From Physcia stellaris (Eukaryota > Ascomycota > Lecanoromycetes > Caliciales > Physciaceae): a stretch of DNA of 64,000 nt. The stretch lies in the NCBI GenBank assembly GCA_018902385.1, contig JABSSW010000012.1, positions 186,001 through 250,000 on the forward strand, read 5' to 3'. Position numbers and translations under genes: made by a program. The notes beneath the pieces are model-generated. The model saw nothing but the letters and a program-made list of their open reading frames with translations, was not told the DNA's origin and made no database searches. Shown here piece by piece: positions 1-12,879 of the stretch. Within the stretch, counting starts at the first letter, position 1. Each line of letters starts with the position of its first letter.

Positions 1-1058
1 AGCCGATTACTCCCTAGTCAATGGTCAAGCTAGAAGTTCCACAACGCCTACTTTCCAGAATACTCTAGTCAATGCTCCGCAAAATCAACCACAGATGGTG
101 AAGATTGTAAGCCCTCTTACCTCGACAAACTCCTTCCTATACCCTGACATCCCGGGTGGTCTCACCTTGCCTGATCCTCGTTTAAGCAACGGCTTTGAGG
201 ATGCATACTATGATGATGAGGGATGGTGGGCGCTTGCCTGGCTCAAAGTGTATGACACCACGGGCGATATCAGATATATGAATCAAGCAATCGGGCTCTT
301 CGATGACATGACGAAGGGCTATCCAGCCAAGTGCGGAGGCATTTGGTGGGATAAGAATCAGACTGCCAATAATGCAATCGCAAACGAGCTTTTCCTTACA
401 GTCGCTGCTCAGCTTGCCAACAGAGCGATCAACAGAAATTATTACCTACAGTGGGCGCTAACCCAGTGGAAATGGTTCGAAGGGAGTGGGTTAATCAATT
501 CTCAATACAACATCAACGACGGCATCGACCTCGGCACATGCCAAAATAACAATGGATACGTTTGGTCCCACAATCAAGGGGTGATTATAGGTGGACTTAT
601 GGAGCTTTACCAAGCCAACGCAAATTATACATATATTACAATTGCTCAGAAGATTGCTTCAGCTGCTATAACCGAGTTGTCTGATAGCAAGGGTATCATC
701 CATGAGAAGTGCGAGCCCAACTGTGGCAGTGATGCTCCCCAGTAAGTCGAATTCCGAGCCTTCTATCTTTTCTCTGTGCAATGCCATCTCTCAATTCAAT
801 AGCCGTCTCCGAAAGCCATGCTGACGCCTCCTTAGGTTCAAAGGTGTCTTGATGCGAAATCTTCAATACCTTCAACAGGCATATCCAGAGGACTCTGTAA
901 AGGACTTCATTGCAAACAACGCTAATTCTATCTGGTCGAAAGATCGAGCTCCAAGTCAGATGCTGGGAGAAGTGTGGTCTGGCCCCCCAGGTGGCGCCAC
1001 GCCAGCTACACACAGCGCTGCGACTGATGCACTCGTGGCAGCGATGGCTGTAGTGTGA
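1..1058 (+). CDS. Glycoside hydrolase family 76 (alpha-1,6-mannanase-like), 5' truncated by the window edge
   Basis: The reading frame is open to the first base, so the start and any signal peptide lie outside the window. Exons 1-741 and 836-1058 are joined across a 94-bp intron (GTAAGT...TTAG). The product has the GH76 hallmarks: the catalytic aspartate pair in YYDDEGWWALAW, the CGGIWW segment, NGYVWSHNQGV, and after the splice QFKGVLMRNLQYL followed by NANSIW. GH76 enzymes act outside the cell or at the wall on alpha-1,6-mannan; fungal members (Dfg5/Dcw1 type) also help cross-link GPI proteins into the wall. The C-terminus ends soon after the catalytic barrel and shows no GPI-attachment tail, so a secreted enzyme is more likely than a Dfg5-type anchor protein (inference). 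Confidence 0.88.
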
Positions 1059-1182
1059 CGCTAATACCACGAGATCGTCTTTCCATAGGAGCATCAGGGC
1101 TAAGTCAACCTCGTGAAAAGACCCAATCGGTGGAAACCTGGCTTCTCTCGCACTCGTAGCAGCACCATACTATGTTTCACGA

Positions 1183-1944
1183 TCACTTTGGAAGCTGACT
1201 CCAGAGCGTCGCATCTGGGTTTCCCTTCCGCGCATTTTCCAAACATGTCTGGCGTCGATTCCATGGCGAACCTCCCAGACCAAGCGCCCAGGACCAGACT
1301 CCAAGATACCCATAGGCGTTTGCATTACCAATAGTCTCGTTACCCATGAGTACTTGATCCATGACCTCCCTTGCGGTACCGGTCCTGGTATCGCTGATCT
1401 TCGACAGCGAGCCCGAGATAAGGCTGAGTCCACTCATTAAATGCACCATCAACCAACCTAGCGAAACTCCACCCGGATACTCTGTGCATGGTTCCGCGTC
1501 CCGCGGTAGTGCCAAACCCGCCGAGCACATTATAATCTCAGGTGCATGATGTTGTTTCGGAATTTGGACTGAATAAGCCGGCATTATCTGGCCTGGTTTC
1601 CTGGAGGAGTTGCAGCGGTTGTAAGTGTCCAGGCAGGACACGCGGATGAGGCTACTCAGGCCCTGCTCGGCGTGTATTATTCGCTGGAAAACGGCGGCAA
1701 CGGTGTAGCTGTTTTCCCGTGTTGGGTCAAAGAACATGTTGAAAGGGGGTTTGCTGTAGGAGGCAGCCGCGTAGTAGCCAGCACTGGCAAGGCGACTGGC
1801 GTCGATAATGGCAGATTCTGCAGCTACAAGGTCTTTTCCTTCGCAGGTGCCTGGCATCACCTGAATGCCACGCGCGTTGCTTGTGATCACCGTGCAAGAA
1901 AACAAGAAGAGAACCCCGAAGAGGCGGAAAGTCGAGTTATTCAT
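1183..1944 (-). CDS. Secreted M35/deuterolysin-like protein with a lost HExxH motif
   Basis: Single exon, 253 residues. It has a clear signal peptide (hydrophobic residues 7-20, cleavage near 25) and several cysteines. The layout resembles fungal deuterolysin or lysine-specific metallo-endopeptidase-like proteins: an early block rich in A/S around a K..L..A..DA pattern, a central FDPTRENSYTVAAVF block, and a late NANAYGYLG segment that matches the N-A-D-S-Y block of those enzymes. Where the zinc motif HExxH should be, residues 164-168 read WLMVH: only the last histidine remains. The protein is therefore probably not a peptidase and may be a secreted binder or effector (inference). It is transcribed convergently with the GH76 gene, 125 bp away. 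Confidence 0.6.
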   Translation of the reverse strand: MNNSTFRLFGVLFLFSCTVITSNARGIQVMPGTCEGKDLVAAESAIIDASRLASAGYYAAASYSKPPFNMFFDPTRENSYTVAAVFQRIIHAEQGLSSLIRVSCLDTYNRCNSSRKPGQIMPAYSVQIPKQHHAPEIIMCSAGLALPRDAEPCTEYPGGVSLGWLMVHLMSGLSLISGSLSKISDTRTGTAREVMDQVLMGNETIGNANAYGYLGVWSWALGLGGSPWNRRQTCLENARKGNPDATLWSQLPK

Positions 1945-4036
1945 ATTTCCAGGAACACTAATCGGCTTTCCAAAGAAACTTCAGTTATCCTTTATATGAT
2001 ACCTTGATACTCCATGCTGACAATTCCAGGATCATCGATGATCCACAGCAAGCTCGTGTTCGTCCTACGCATCCACCTCCCGGCTCCCCGAGAGGAATGC
2101 TATCTGCATCTCTCGGGCCACATCAACCAATCGATAGTGGCATGATGTTCCAAATGGAGGTACCTGGTAGAGGAATTATTTCGTGCGGGTATTTCGTCCA
2201 AAGGCGCAGTTGCGCTTAGCCGATATCTCACCGAAGGGTAGCTAGCGATCCGATCCTTTTGCGCCGTTACAATGACTACGACCTAATAGTCTTGGATACC
2301 AACCGATTCAAGCTCGATGATGGCATGATCGTCTTTCTCTTCTGCATCCGGATCACCTCCCTAATCCAAGGATTTCGGGTTTTCTCCCACTGCGATAGGG
2401 CTACTGCTAGCCTTAGTTTCTGCACATCCACTAGGTGATGAGTTCGAAATCATTTGTGAATGGAGGAGAAAGATGTTGCCCTTTTATACAGCATCCTCTG
2501 GGCGCCAACATCTAGACCTCTCAAGCTCCAGGACAGATGCACGTACCCATTCTATGGGTGTTGGTGAATGGGTTTGCCGCATGAGACTGCTCTGTAGCGG
2601 AAGCTGATACAACAGAAAACCTATCCCTCTATGTCGCTGACTCTACCCACTTTGAACACATCTGTCAGCATCGTATTTCTTGCAAGCCGCGCCAGCCTCA
2701 AATCCGTATCTCGTATCCGTATGGGATCAGATAGGATACTTCATTTTCCCCCAGCTGTTCAGGTGGGATCTACCGAGCTTTTCGGAGTGGCGAAGTAGTC
2801 ATCGTACCACGTCGCCAGGTTATCTTCGTTCTACGGAATCAACATTCGAGTAGAGCACTCTAGATCGTAGTTTCTACCACGGATCTTAGTCGTGATATCA
2901 AGATACTCCTATTGACCAGCAGGCACCACGAGATTATCATCCTCTTAAACACCTTGCACTGGGATAAATGCTACCGGCGCACTATGCAGACAGCTGTTGA
3001 CTGCTGCTGTGACGGAGCACACGGCGACTGGTACTCGAATTTCGTTGTCACCCGAGAGAATCCATTCGTTGCTCACCTACGCCTTCGCCGTGAGCACATT
3101 TACGATAGCTGTGCCTACAACATTCGCCTCCACATGTTCTCTTCTTGGCCTAGCCCGTATATCTAAAAACCAAGCTGATCCTAGTAGTTGAATCCAGACT
3201 GTCGATAAGGATGCCCGCTACTGCGTGTGATCTGCTTAATGGCTACGTTTGGCTATAGTGTCTCTCACGGCCTCAACCACAACGACGAGCACAACTTGTG
3301 CAGCGAGTACTCGGACTCCTACCTATTTAGTACGAGAACTCGAGCCGGAGCCCCTGGAGTGCTTTTCAGTTTGTTGGGGGACATCGAACTCCGAAATTTT
3401 TCTTTTGGCGAGTCTACGATGCTGGATATGGATCGTGCCAGACTATTTCATTTCACAGCTACATCTGGGCTAATTGACAGTCTTTAAATGCTAAGATATC
3501 CAACTATCAAGCCGCTAGCAAATCGAGATTGGAGAAAGACAATCTTCCGGACTTCCGTAGTCAAATCAAATCCGATCAACCTGAGAGGCAAGGAACTTGC
3601 TTTACTTCTTCATCCACAGTCACATCAAACACAAGGGAATTTTATGACTAAGCCCAGTATTCGTTCACGATCTCATGGGCTTTTTTTCCCATGCAACTGC
3701 CATGGCAACCTCTTCCCCCGAAGCTTCTGATCTATCACCCCGCGGTCTCGCTGCGCCGAATAGTAATCCCTTTATCCACGAGCTCAATACCTAGCCGGAA
3801 ACATCCTTGTCCGAACTCCAATCCTTTCCGACCGGCTTGCAGTAGTGGAAGCCCTACAGCCGCTGATGCGATGTCAATACCCACGCATCCCACTGTTCCC
3901 ACCGCATATCGCAAAGCGTGGAGAGCGAGTACCCCACGAAGCGATCTGCAGTGCATCACGCAAGAGCTGCAGACAGCGCGGGAGCGCCGCATAAGGTTCA
4001 TCCCATATGCAAAACGCGGAGCATCTCCCACCTTGA
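1945..4036. other. Gene-poor interval
   Basis: About 2.1 kb between the metallopeptidase-like gene and the next secreted protein. Short open frames exist on both strands, but none shows a recognisable domain, sustained coding bias or matching splice signals. The part next to 1945 must hold the promoter of the minus-strand gene. A possible gene relic near 3703-3996 is listed separately. Confidence 0.5.
3703..3996 (+). pseudogene. Possible relic of a coding exon
   Basis: A frame starting MATSSPEASDLSPRGL runs to a stop near 3794 and then appears to continue in a neighbouring frame with protein-like text (LAGNILVRTPILSDRLAVVE) until about 3996. I do not recognise the family. The frame change suggests either a broken gene or another short base run. 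The opposite strand is also open here, so the coding reading is uncertain. Confidence 0.2.
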
Positions 4037-4710
4037 ATGCTGTGGGCTTGCATGATGATGCTGTCCCTCGTCCCCAGCTGTGTCCTCCTCTCCATCTCAG
4101 CCCTGAAGACGGTATCCAGCGCCCCCGCATCCACCCCTGCACAGCCAGCACTATTCATGCCACACGATGCGAATACAAGCAGCTTCCTCGATCCATCTGC
4201 TTTCTGGAGACATGCTCCAAATGCTACTGATACCCTCGGCGAAATCGAAACCTTCACGTACAGCATCCCCCACAGCACGCTCATGCTCCGCATAGCCGCC
4301 TACCCCCACACAGAATCGACCGCGCCGCGCTCGGCCGCACCATCCTAGCAGCCCAGCTCCGGGTCCGAACACATCTGAAGACGCACGGCGATGGAGACCT
4401 GTGGGAAGAAGATGATCGTACGTCCCTTTCCCCCTTCCATCCCCAACCTAATACCCAATCAGCATTCGAAACCCCCCTCCACCTCTCCGGGCGCTGCTTC
4501 ATCGGCATCGCCTCCCCCTCCATAACGCCCGGCGCCAGCGATCTGAAACTCTCGTACTCGACGCTGGGCACGATATTGCAGGGGCTGTGGGATTTCATGT
4601 ATGTTGGGAAACGGGAGTGTGAGGTTGTGTTTAAGGTTGAGGATAAGGCGAGGGAGAGGAGGAGGGAGGGCGAGGAGTTGGCTGCTTTGGGGAAGGTGTT
4701 GAGGGGGTGA
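4037..4710 (+). CDS. Secreted protein of unknown function, fungal-specific family (one frame break)
   Basis: Exons 4037-4417 and 4463-4710 flank a 45-bp intron (GTACGT...ATCAG). The N-terminus (from the ATG at 4037 or 4052) is a signal peptide ending near SSAPAS. The mature part has TYSIPHSTLMLRIAAYP, then ALGRTILAAQLRVRTH, GDGDLWEEDD and a C-terminal LGTILQGLWDFMYVGKRE block. This order is seen in a common family of small secreted ascomycete proteins without known function (recalled, not searched). The frame breaks at a run of five C (4303-4307). One more C would restore the frame and give 209 residues with a total length divisible by three. I read this as probable under-calling rather than decay. 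Confidence 0.6.
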
Positions 4711-5245
4711 TGAGGGTGATGGGGGTGATGAGGGAGAAAGGAAGGGGGATCGGACCAGGGTGCTGAAATGAGATGAGAGGACGTTAGAGGAGATGGCTGG
4801 GGGGCGATATCATCGTATCTACATAGGCGACTAGTTGTCTCCATCTTTCGAGTCTTCTCTTTCCCATTTTCCCGATATATTATATCTTTCGTCTTTTCGT
4901 TCGACGTCCTTTCTGAACCCATCCCCATCCTCTCAACTCACCACTTCCATCTCGCGATTCTTCACTACCCAGTCTTCTAACATTCACACCCCTTTAGTAA
5001 TCTCAACGAGAAAACAAATTCCAAAGAATGAAGGCCACGCATAAAAGGCACACTCAAACTTCCTAAGCCATGATCTATTGAATTCAAACGAAACGATCAA
5101 TGTCCGCTGGAAATCAAAGCGAGGAATTCCATCATCTCCACAAACATCGAAAGGGGAAAACCGATAACCCCTCCCCCTGCCATTTCCCCTCCACCCCCTT
5201 CTCTTCCCTTCCCTCTCGTCAAAAAATAAGCAGCCAAATCCTACA
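4711..5245. other. Convergent 3' region
   Basis: Lies between the ends of two convergent genes, the secreted protein and the polyketide synthase. It is pyrimidine-rich on the plus strand. I see no gene; it should hold both polyadenylation regions. Confidence 0.5.
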
Positions 5246-8200
5246 TCACGAAGTCAACCCCCTCTCCCGCTCCAACAGCCGCGCACAAACTTCCCCTACG
5301 ATATCATCGATGCTCGCACCGCCCAGGATGTGGGAGACTGAGATGTCGACTTGTAGTTCTAGTGTTTGAGTCGAGTTAGCTATGCCGATTTCATGGGTTG
5401 GAAGGGGTTGGGGAGGTAGGGGATTACGGGTAGGGTTCTGGAGGACGTTTCGCGGTAGAAGAGAGGTGGATGTTTTCGGCTTGCAGGTGGGGGAAGAAGA
5501 GAGGAAGGGGTGGGGGAAGGGGGAAGGGGGAAGGGGGAGAGGGAGAATGAGACCCCAACAAGCAAAAACCTCAGAAAGCAGAAACCCCAACGGCGAGGAG
5601 AAAGACCCCTCCCCTCCAAAAAGAAAGAAAGAGCGAACTCACCCCTCCAAAACCAATACTGACACCCAACCGCACTAAGACTATCAACCCCATACGCCCC
5701 CACCCCCAAACCTACCTCCCTCCCTATCTCCTCCCTCCCAAACCCACTCAACCCCTCCAAAAACCCCAAGAACGCTTCTCTCACCACATCTTTCACAGCA
5801 GCAGCATCACCCCTATCTAAACACTCCTTGATTTGGATATTGAGAGGGAATGTTGCAGAGGAAGAGGAAGAGGTAGTACAAGGCGGGAGATAAGACTGCA
5901 AGTGCGAGAACTCAGGCAACTCGGTCCAGAAAAGCGGGTCCCTGCGCCCGAGGAGCTGGTTGTTGGCGTCGCGGGAGAACATCTCGAGGCCGGTGAGGAG
6001 GAGGGGGTGGGCGCGGCGCTGGATCGTGAAGTGATTAGCTTGGTCTGAATCCCCTCTATATACCAAAGAGGGAAGCATGAGAAGCAAGGAGAGAGAGAGG
6101 AAGTATGGGGTGAGAGGGAATAGGTGGGGGAAGGAAGAGATGCTTACAGGCGAGATTAGGATCGCAGCCTCCATGATCTTCGCTAATTCGTTTTTCGTGA
6201 GGTGGGAGAGTCCGCTGCGGGTGAGGACGTCGAGCATGTTTGGCTTGGAGAGGTTGTAGAGGACGCCCATGTCCGCTAAGACGCTGATGTCAGTTACGAG
6301 ATCATTGTCGCTTGTTGCATAGCAGGTCCAAATGACCCCCAAAATCAAAGCCAAGCAAAAATAAACGAATTGTCACGGCACTCACGAGTGCCCAGCGTGA
6401 GGAACATCGACAAACGACAAAAAAGGGAGGAGATCAAACTCACTCATCGCCCCCAAAGCAACACTAACCCCACACCTCCCCACCCCCTGCCTAAACCCCG
6501 CCAACGCATTCAAAAACCCATTCGCAACATTATAATTCCCCTGATTCCGATTCCCACAAACACTCGCAATGCTCGAAAACAGCACGAAATGCTCCAGGTC
6601 ATCCCCCAAGTCTCTTCATGCAGGATCCAGCTGCTATCGATCTTGACCCTGAGCGCGCGATCCCATTCCTCGCCCGTCATGCTCGCCATGGGCGCATCGC
6701 CGAGGATCATCGCGAGGTTGATGATTCCTTTTATGGGGGCTTTGGAGCGGATGGTGGAGAGGATGGAGCGCATGGCTGGGCGGTCGCAGGCGTCGGCTTG
6801 GAAGACTGAGAGGGAGGCGCCGGTGCTGGTGAGGGTGGTGTGGGTGGCTTGGGCTTCGGGGCTGGTGAGACCGCTGCGGGAGATCACGTTCAGATGTCTA
6901 GCGCCGTGCTCGACCATCCAGGTGCAGATGAAGCGGCCGAGGCCTCCGAGACCGCCGATGAGGATGTAGTTTGCTGTTGGGGAGAAGAGTTGGGATTGCG
7001 GGTTGTAGATTGGGACGTGCTCTACTTTTGGAGGACCGAGGTCGTGGGAGATGGTTGTTGAATAGGGTTTGTCTTGAGCGTTGCGGACAGCGTCGGAGTA
7101 ATCGGCTAGGGAATATTCGATTGAAGGAGTTGAAGGCTGAGTGCAAGACTGGTAGTTCTTTTGAATCTCATCCCTTCCACGATCTGACTCGAGATACTTG
7201 GTAATGTCGAACGATCGACCGTTGACCTGAACCCCTTTTCGCACGTCATAAGTTACGACAAAATCCGATTTTGTAGCCTGGACTGGATCAATCACAATCG
7301 CACCGCTTCTTTTACAGATTTGACGCAAGGCGTCGTGCAGCACACCTTTCAACTGCAGGTCAAATTTGTCGCCCGGTCGTGCTCGAGTAACCTCGTCAAT
7401 GATACATGTAGCGACAGCGACACCCGCAAACACGGATGCAATCTCTTGTGCAGAATCGGCCTTCGTGCAAGGAAACAGCTGAGTGTGCGGGATACACAGC
7501 CGATTTTTGTGCGCTTCCTTAGACCAGCCCACGATTCGGCTTCCCGGGCTGAACCGCCCTTCGGGATCGCGTCTCACGACTCCTGCGATAAAGGTCGGGT
7601 CTTGAGTCCATGTGGCGCCATCTGCATACCCTTCGAAAGCATTTGTGTCACAGTGGCCGATGACGGACGTTTCGACATCGATTTCGACCTCATGCTGGGA
7701 AGGGTGAGGGAAGAGATCTGGGATCTTAGACAGAATCACAGGCTGCTGAGGGGCCGCGAAAGAAAGCTCATAATCAGTGTGATCGAGAGAACCCAATATC
7801 TTCCTCGGTTCCGTAATGCCAGTAGCTGCCGAGAGTTCATCATCTGGATAATACCTCAAGATTTCCGCAGGATCCTGGGAATTGAAATCCAGTTTTATCT
7901 CATTTTGTCCCTCTAGCATCGACGAACGGGCCGCCAAAAGGTCTTGTTCAAATCTCTCTTCACCATGCTTTCTTCGACGCTCTTCGGGATAAACGAACCA
8001 GCAGACCTTGAGTGATGGTTGCTCGGCCTGGAGCGTCCGCAGCAGGATACCTGCCAGCTTTTGAAAAGGGCTGCTAGCGTTATGCTGAGTCACCCACAAT
8101 ATGCTATCCGCGTATTTGAGGAGGAATTGCAGCCAAGGTATCAAGTCTCTGCCAGGCCATGATGTAATTATCGACTTCTCTGATGCATCTATGATTATGG

Positions 8201-11200
8201 CGTCAAAGCGAGTAGAACGATGGTCGTGACAGAATTCTGTGACTGCGGCAGGCTCCAACAGCACAGACTCGGCAGAGACACCAATTATGTCAGGTTTAGC
8301 TCCTGATGCTGACTCTGCGAACAAGACTGTCCTACTATTAGAATGTTCCGTCCGTTCAGAATCTTCCTTGCGCCAGAGCTGCCCGAAAATTTGTCCTCGG
8401 TGATTGAGATCACAGACAGGTTTAAACTTCAGATGTAGCTGGCTATCATCAATGGTGGTCCCGGCAAGCAAGCACAGAAAACCTTGTGGCAGTAATTGCT
8501 GGTGTATTAAGTCAAGATTTGAGCCGCTCTCGACGAAGATCATGTGGTATTGAGGCTGTGCTTGCGATTCGTCGACCAGTTGGACGTGATCTGTCGGTGA
8601 TTTGAGGTTAGTCTTCTCAAGATAGATACAGCGCATCAATTGTCTTCGATCCTCACGATACACCTGGAAAGTCTCCAAGATTGTATTCACTGCCGCCTCT
8701 GAGCTTATCCCAACGATCTTGACATCGCACATTGGCCACTTGTGTGTGAGTAGCTCTATACATCGAGACAAACTGATCTCACATTCAGGGTCTTGAATGA
8801 AAGTAATATCAGGCATCGATACGGGCTTAAAGAACAAAGACTCCATTCTTGGCTTCTGAGGTAACAAACGATCTGCCTGATGCAGAGTGTCCGTTAGGTG
8901 GAAGTGGTTTCCTCTCTGGTTAATGTCGGTATTTGTCCGTACGCTATAGGGTGGAACAGGCTCAATATTCATGGAAAATTCTCCTTCTTCACAAGTCGTG
9001 CTGGAAAATTGAACTTGCAGGGATCTTATGGACCGTAGACGATATGTAGCCGGCAGGCTTCTACCCGTCATGGATGTTGAGGGCAAAGAAAGAATGTCAT
9101 GGAGGACCCTCGGATCTATCGAATAGTTCTCATGAGGATAAGGTAACTGAGCAAATTTGCCTTTGATGCCCTGTGATGTCTTCTCTACTTTGGTAAGGTT
9201 GCGGCCATGTTGATCAGTAATGGGAGTGTCTGCGGTTTTCAGATCGGAATTGGAAATCCCGTTAACTGTAGGAGGCATGTGGGTTTGTGGAGTTGAAGAT
9301 CGCTGTGCAAAATTCCCGCTGCAATGAAGTGTCCACTGATGTCCCTTTTCGTCAGGAGATTCCAAGAGCGACAAGATCTCAAAGTCAAATGTGTCTTCAA
9401 TCTCGTTTTGCTCCGCGAGCAGTTGGATCTCAATGGACGCGTCAGGCCCTACGAGTCTCTCAAGCGAAAGGTCCGATTCGAAATGAATATTCGTCAGATG
9501 TATCGACGTATCGCCTTGCGCTGAATTGAAAGTCTGGCGTGCAGCTTCTAGAGCCATGAGTATGTAGGCCGCAGGAGGAAATTCGGATGTGCCTTCATCC
9601 TGCGCAAACTGTTAGCAACCCTCAACGAACAAATTGTAGCAACTTACCCTCAATCGAGCCAACCATGGGATCTCCTTCAAGATGAGATGATTTCGCCAGC
9701 ATGGACGCTGTGGGATATCGTCCACATAGCGTGAGCCCAGCAATTGGTGACGAGGGTATTGACGAAACCTAACGTTACGGCTCACCCTCGACTCTGACCA
9801 AAAACTTGCGGTGTGATTCCATTGATAAGTAGGTAAGTCAGTCAAAACCTTGCCATATTCAAATCTAGATCCTGACTCATCGTTTATAAAGCGGGCGTTG
9901 ATGTTCTGAAGCTTTAGAGGTATGCCTTGAGCGATTATGGAACCTATGCTGCTCAGTATGGCCTCGAAGTCATCATTATCTCTTAAGCATGTGTGCAGGT
10001 ATCCAAAGTCCTTTTTGCCCAAAGCTCGGAATGTCTCTGTTACCGGCCCTTTGAGCGCTGGATGTGGTCCTATTTCAATCGTGGCGGCGATTTCACGAAA
10101 TTCTGTAACACAGCTTTCAATAGCGGGACAGAATCTGACAGTGGAAGTCATGTTACTGCTCCAATATTCTGGCGTGCAATCTCCAATAGCCATCCTCTGT
10201 CCGGTGACGGAGGAGAACATCTGGCATGTATTTCCGTCAACTTGAGCATTGGCAGTTGTTCGGCTCAGTGCTTCCTGATACTTGTGTGCCACAGGTATCA
10301 TGTGGTGGGAATGGTACGCTGGACACATCTTGTTAGTCTTATTTCAAAGTAGATATTATCTAGAGCCGGACCAACTTACCTACGTCCACGCGTAGCTTTC
10401 GACAGAAGTGGCCACGAGTACGACAGATGGCAATAATCTCTTCAATCGCGTCGCGATCCCCAGAAAGTGTGCAACTTGTGGGCGAGTTCACTGCTGCTAG
10501 CTGGATTCGATCCGGAAAGTCACCTAACAGCTCCATAGCCTTGTCTTGGCTAAGACCAACGGCACACATTGAGCCCCCTGAAGCCCTATCATCCGACTTG
10601 GTTATGCCTTCGCTAAGCACCAGGCCGCGATAATAGGCATTTGTAATCGCATCGCTCATGGACATGAAACCAGCGGCATAGGCTGCAGCGATCTCTCCTG
10701 ATGAGTGGCCTACAACGACATCGGGTTTGAGACCCCAGGAATCGAGTAGGGTCACCAGACCAAGCTGTAGTGCAGTGCACAAAGGTTGCGAATATTCGGC
10801 TTTGTGAATATTTGTCTCGTCTGGGCCCTTTTGAAGCTCTTTCGCGATGGACCATGAAGGTTTGTCAGATAAGCCTGCTAGAATATCATCGCATTCGCTG
10901 ATGGTCTTCCGGAAAAGTGGTGAGTATTCAAGTAGTGATTTACCCATCTGAGCCCTATTTCTCAAGGATTGTGTCAGTGACTGTGCCATCGGAACCTCTT
11001 GTATGTACCTTACTGGACCAAGAATGCCAGCAGGCGCGTACCAATCAAAGGCTGCTTCGGAGGGTTAATTCGAGGGAATGGAGCAGTCCGATGTATAGCA
11101 ACAAGACCGCGGACTCTCGTCATATGAGATCAGAGACTTACCATTGAGCACCTTGACCCGTGAACACAAACAGAATCTTCTTGTCACCTCTACTATCCTT

Positions 11201-12879
11201 CGTCCGAATATTAAGAGACTGTGATCTCAAATTAGAGATAACTTCACCGAGCGTCTTTGCCGTAAAGCAGATAGACTTCCTCAGCGTTGACCGACGACTC
11301 AGAAGCGTATGCGCAAGATCATGGATGTTTGGCCTTGTCTTGTCAACGTACTCCGCATATCTTTCGCACATAGCTTTCAGCGACGAGTCATCGGCTGCAG
11401 ACACTTTGAACAATAGCGGTCGTTCGGAACTTTCGGAGCGCTTTGAGGGAATATGAGGGTAAGACTCAAGAACAGCATGTCCGTTTGTGCCACCAGCCCC
11501 AAACGTGTTGATAGCCGCTCTTCGTACTCCATTTCCAGCCTTTGGCCATGGTATCGTCGTGGTTGGTATGACAATATTATGAAAGTCAATCTTGGGATTC
11601 GGAGTGTTGAAATGCATCTGTGGCGGAATCGCTCCTCTCGAGACATTCAGTAACCTTCACAATAGAACCAAGCGCAGAACAGGCTTCAAGATGACCAATG
11701 TTGCTTTTGACAGAGCCCACGACAAGGGCCTCGCGAGATCTAGAGGCCGGCCGGAACACGGAATTGATAGCAGTGAACTCGATCGGATCACCGGCAGCTG
11801 TTCCAGTTCCCTATATTAGGCTTTCAGCAAACAGTACAGCAATAAAATTCTCGCGCTAGCCGTAGCAACGGGCTTGACTTACATGAGCTTCCACGTACTG
11901 AATGTCGTCAGGAACAATCCCTAGCTCTCGATACAATGCCTCCATGTTACTTTGCTGTGCCTTTGCAGAAGGTAATGTAATACCCTGGGTCCTGCCATCC
12001 TGGTTCAATCGCGTCCCTTTGATGACAGATCTCACGGTATCTCCATCAGCTATGGCTGCTTTTAGCGGCTTCAGCAAAATCGCTAGTACGCCCTCGCCGC
12101 GCCCGTAGCCATCTCCAGCTGCATCAAAGCTTTGACATTTCCCACTGGGGCTCAGAAAGCCTAGTTCAGAAGATGGCATGAACATGTCAGGATTGAGGAT
12201 CAGTTTCGCACCGCACACCATGGCCATCTTCGAATCGCCATGTTGCAAAGTTCGCACAGCTTGATGCAATGCTGCCATGGTCGAAGAGCAGGCAGTATCG
12301 ACGGACATACTAGGGCCGGAAAGGTCGAAAAAGTAGCTCAATCGGTTTGCGGCCATGCATGTTGCGGTGCCCGTGGCGAGATACCTGGGAGTTGCATTCA
12401 GGTCGCGGGCCAAGATGGTATGATAGTCACAGCCTTCCATGCCTGATTCGAAATGTTAAGAGGCGCACAGGATTCCAAAGAAGAATTGATGACATACCTG
12501 CATAGACAGCTGTATCCGTTCCCACGAAATCATCGAGCGGGATGCCCGCATTTTCAATGGCCTCGTATGCGACCTCAAGTAGCATTCGCTGTTGAGGATC
12601 CATCGCCACTGCTTCATGAGGGGTGGTGTAGAAGAAGGCATTGTCGAACTTGTCAATGACATCGTCGTCCAGCATGTAGGCATCTTTGACGTTGGTCAAT
12701 CCTTTCCGTGGCGCGCCCTCCGGGTGATAGAAGCCTTTGCTGTTGAATCTAGTGATCTCTGTTTGGACGTCCCTGGAGTTCGCCAGGAGATCCCATAGTT
12801 CAGAGGGCGAGTTGGCACCTGCTGTTCGACAGGACATGCCAATGATGGCAATATCGGTATCATCGACTTTGGGAGCCAT
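5246..12879 (-). CDS. Reducing-type iterative type I polyketide synthase (frame interrupted about twice)
   Basis: Nine predicted exons: 12498-12879, 11883-12442, 11142-11810, 10380-10954, 9648-10318, 6444-9599, 6148-6275, 5643-6018 and 5246-5358, about 2,209 residues. Order: ketosynthase (DTACSS near residue 179, then VEAH and SNIGHLEA), acyltransferase (GQGAQW, GHSSGE near 622, YHSHHM), dehydratase-like region (HQLLG), a degenerate methyltransferase-like middle, an enoylreductase-like region, ketoreductase (GGLGGLG) and a C-terminal carrier domain (GVDSL, serine near 2160). The DH region looks catalytically degenerate, and I find no nucleotide-binding glycine loop in the MT and ER regions. 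It may therefore behave as a partly reducing enzyme. There is no release domain. The frame has about two interruptions, so it is either a recently silenced gene or affected by assembly errors. The product is unknown. No tailoring enzyme is adjacent. Confidence 0.85.

Noticed and set aside
4281-4928. Long minus-strand open frame (215 codons) over the secreted protein gene
   Set aside because: It mirrors the plus-strand exons, is Pro/Ser/His-rich low complexity, and the plus strand has a signal peptide, splice sites and family-like text.
6382-7916. Plus-strand open frames across the PKS region
   Set aside because: They lie antisense to the KR and ER parts of the PKS and carry no domain text.
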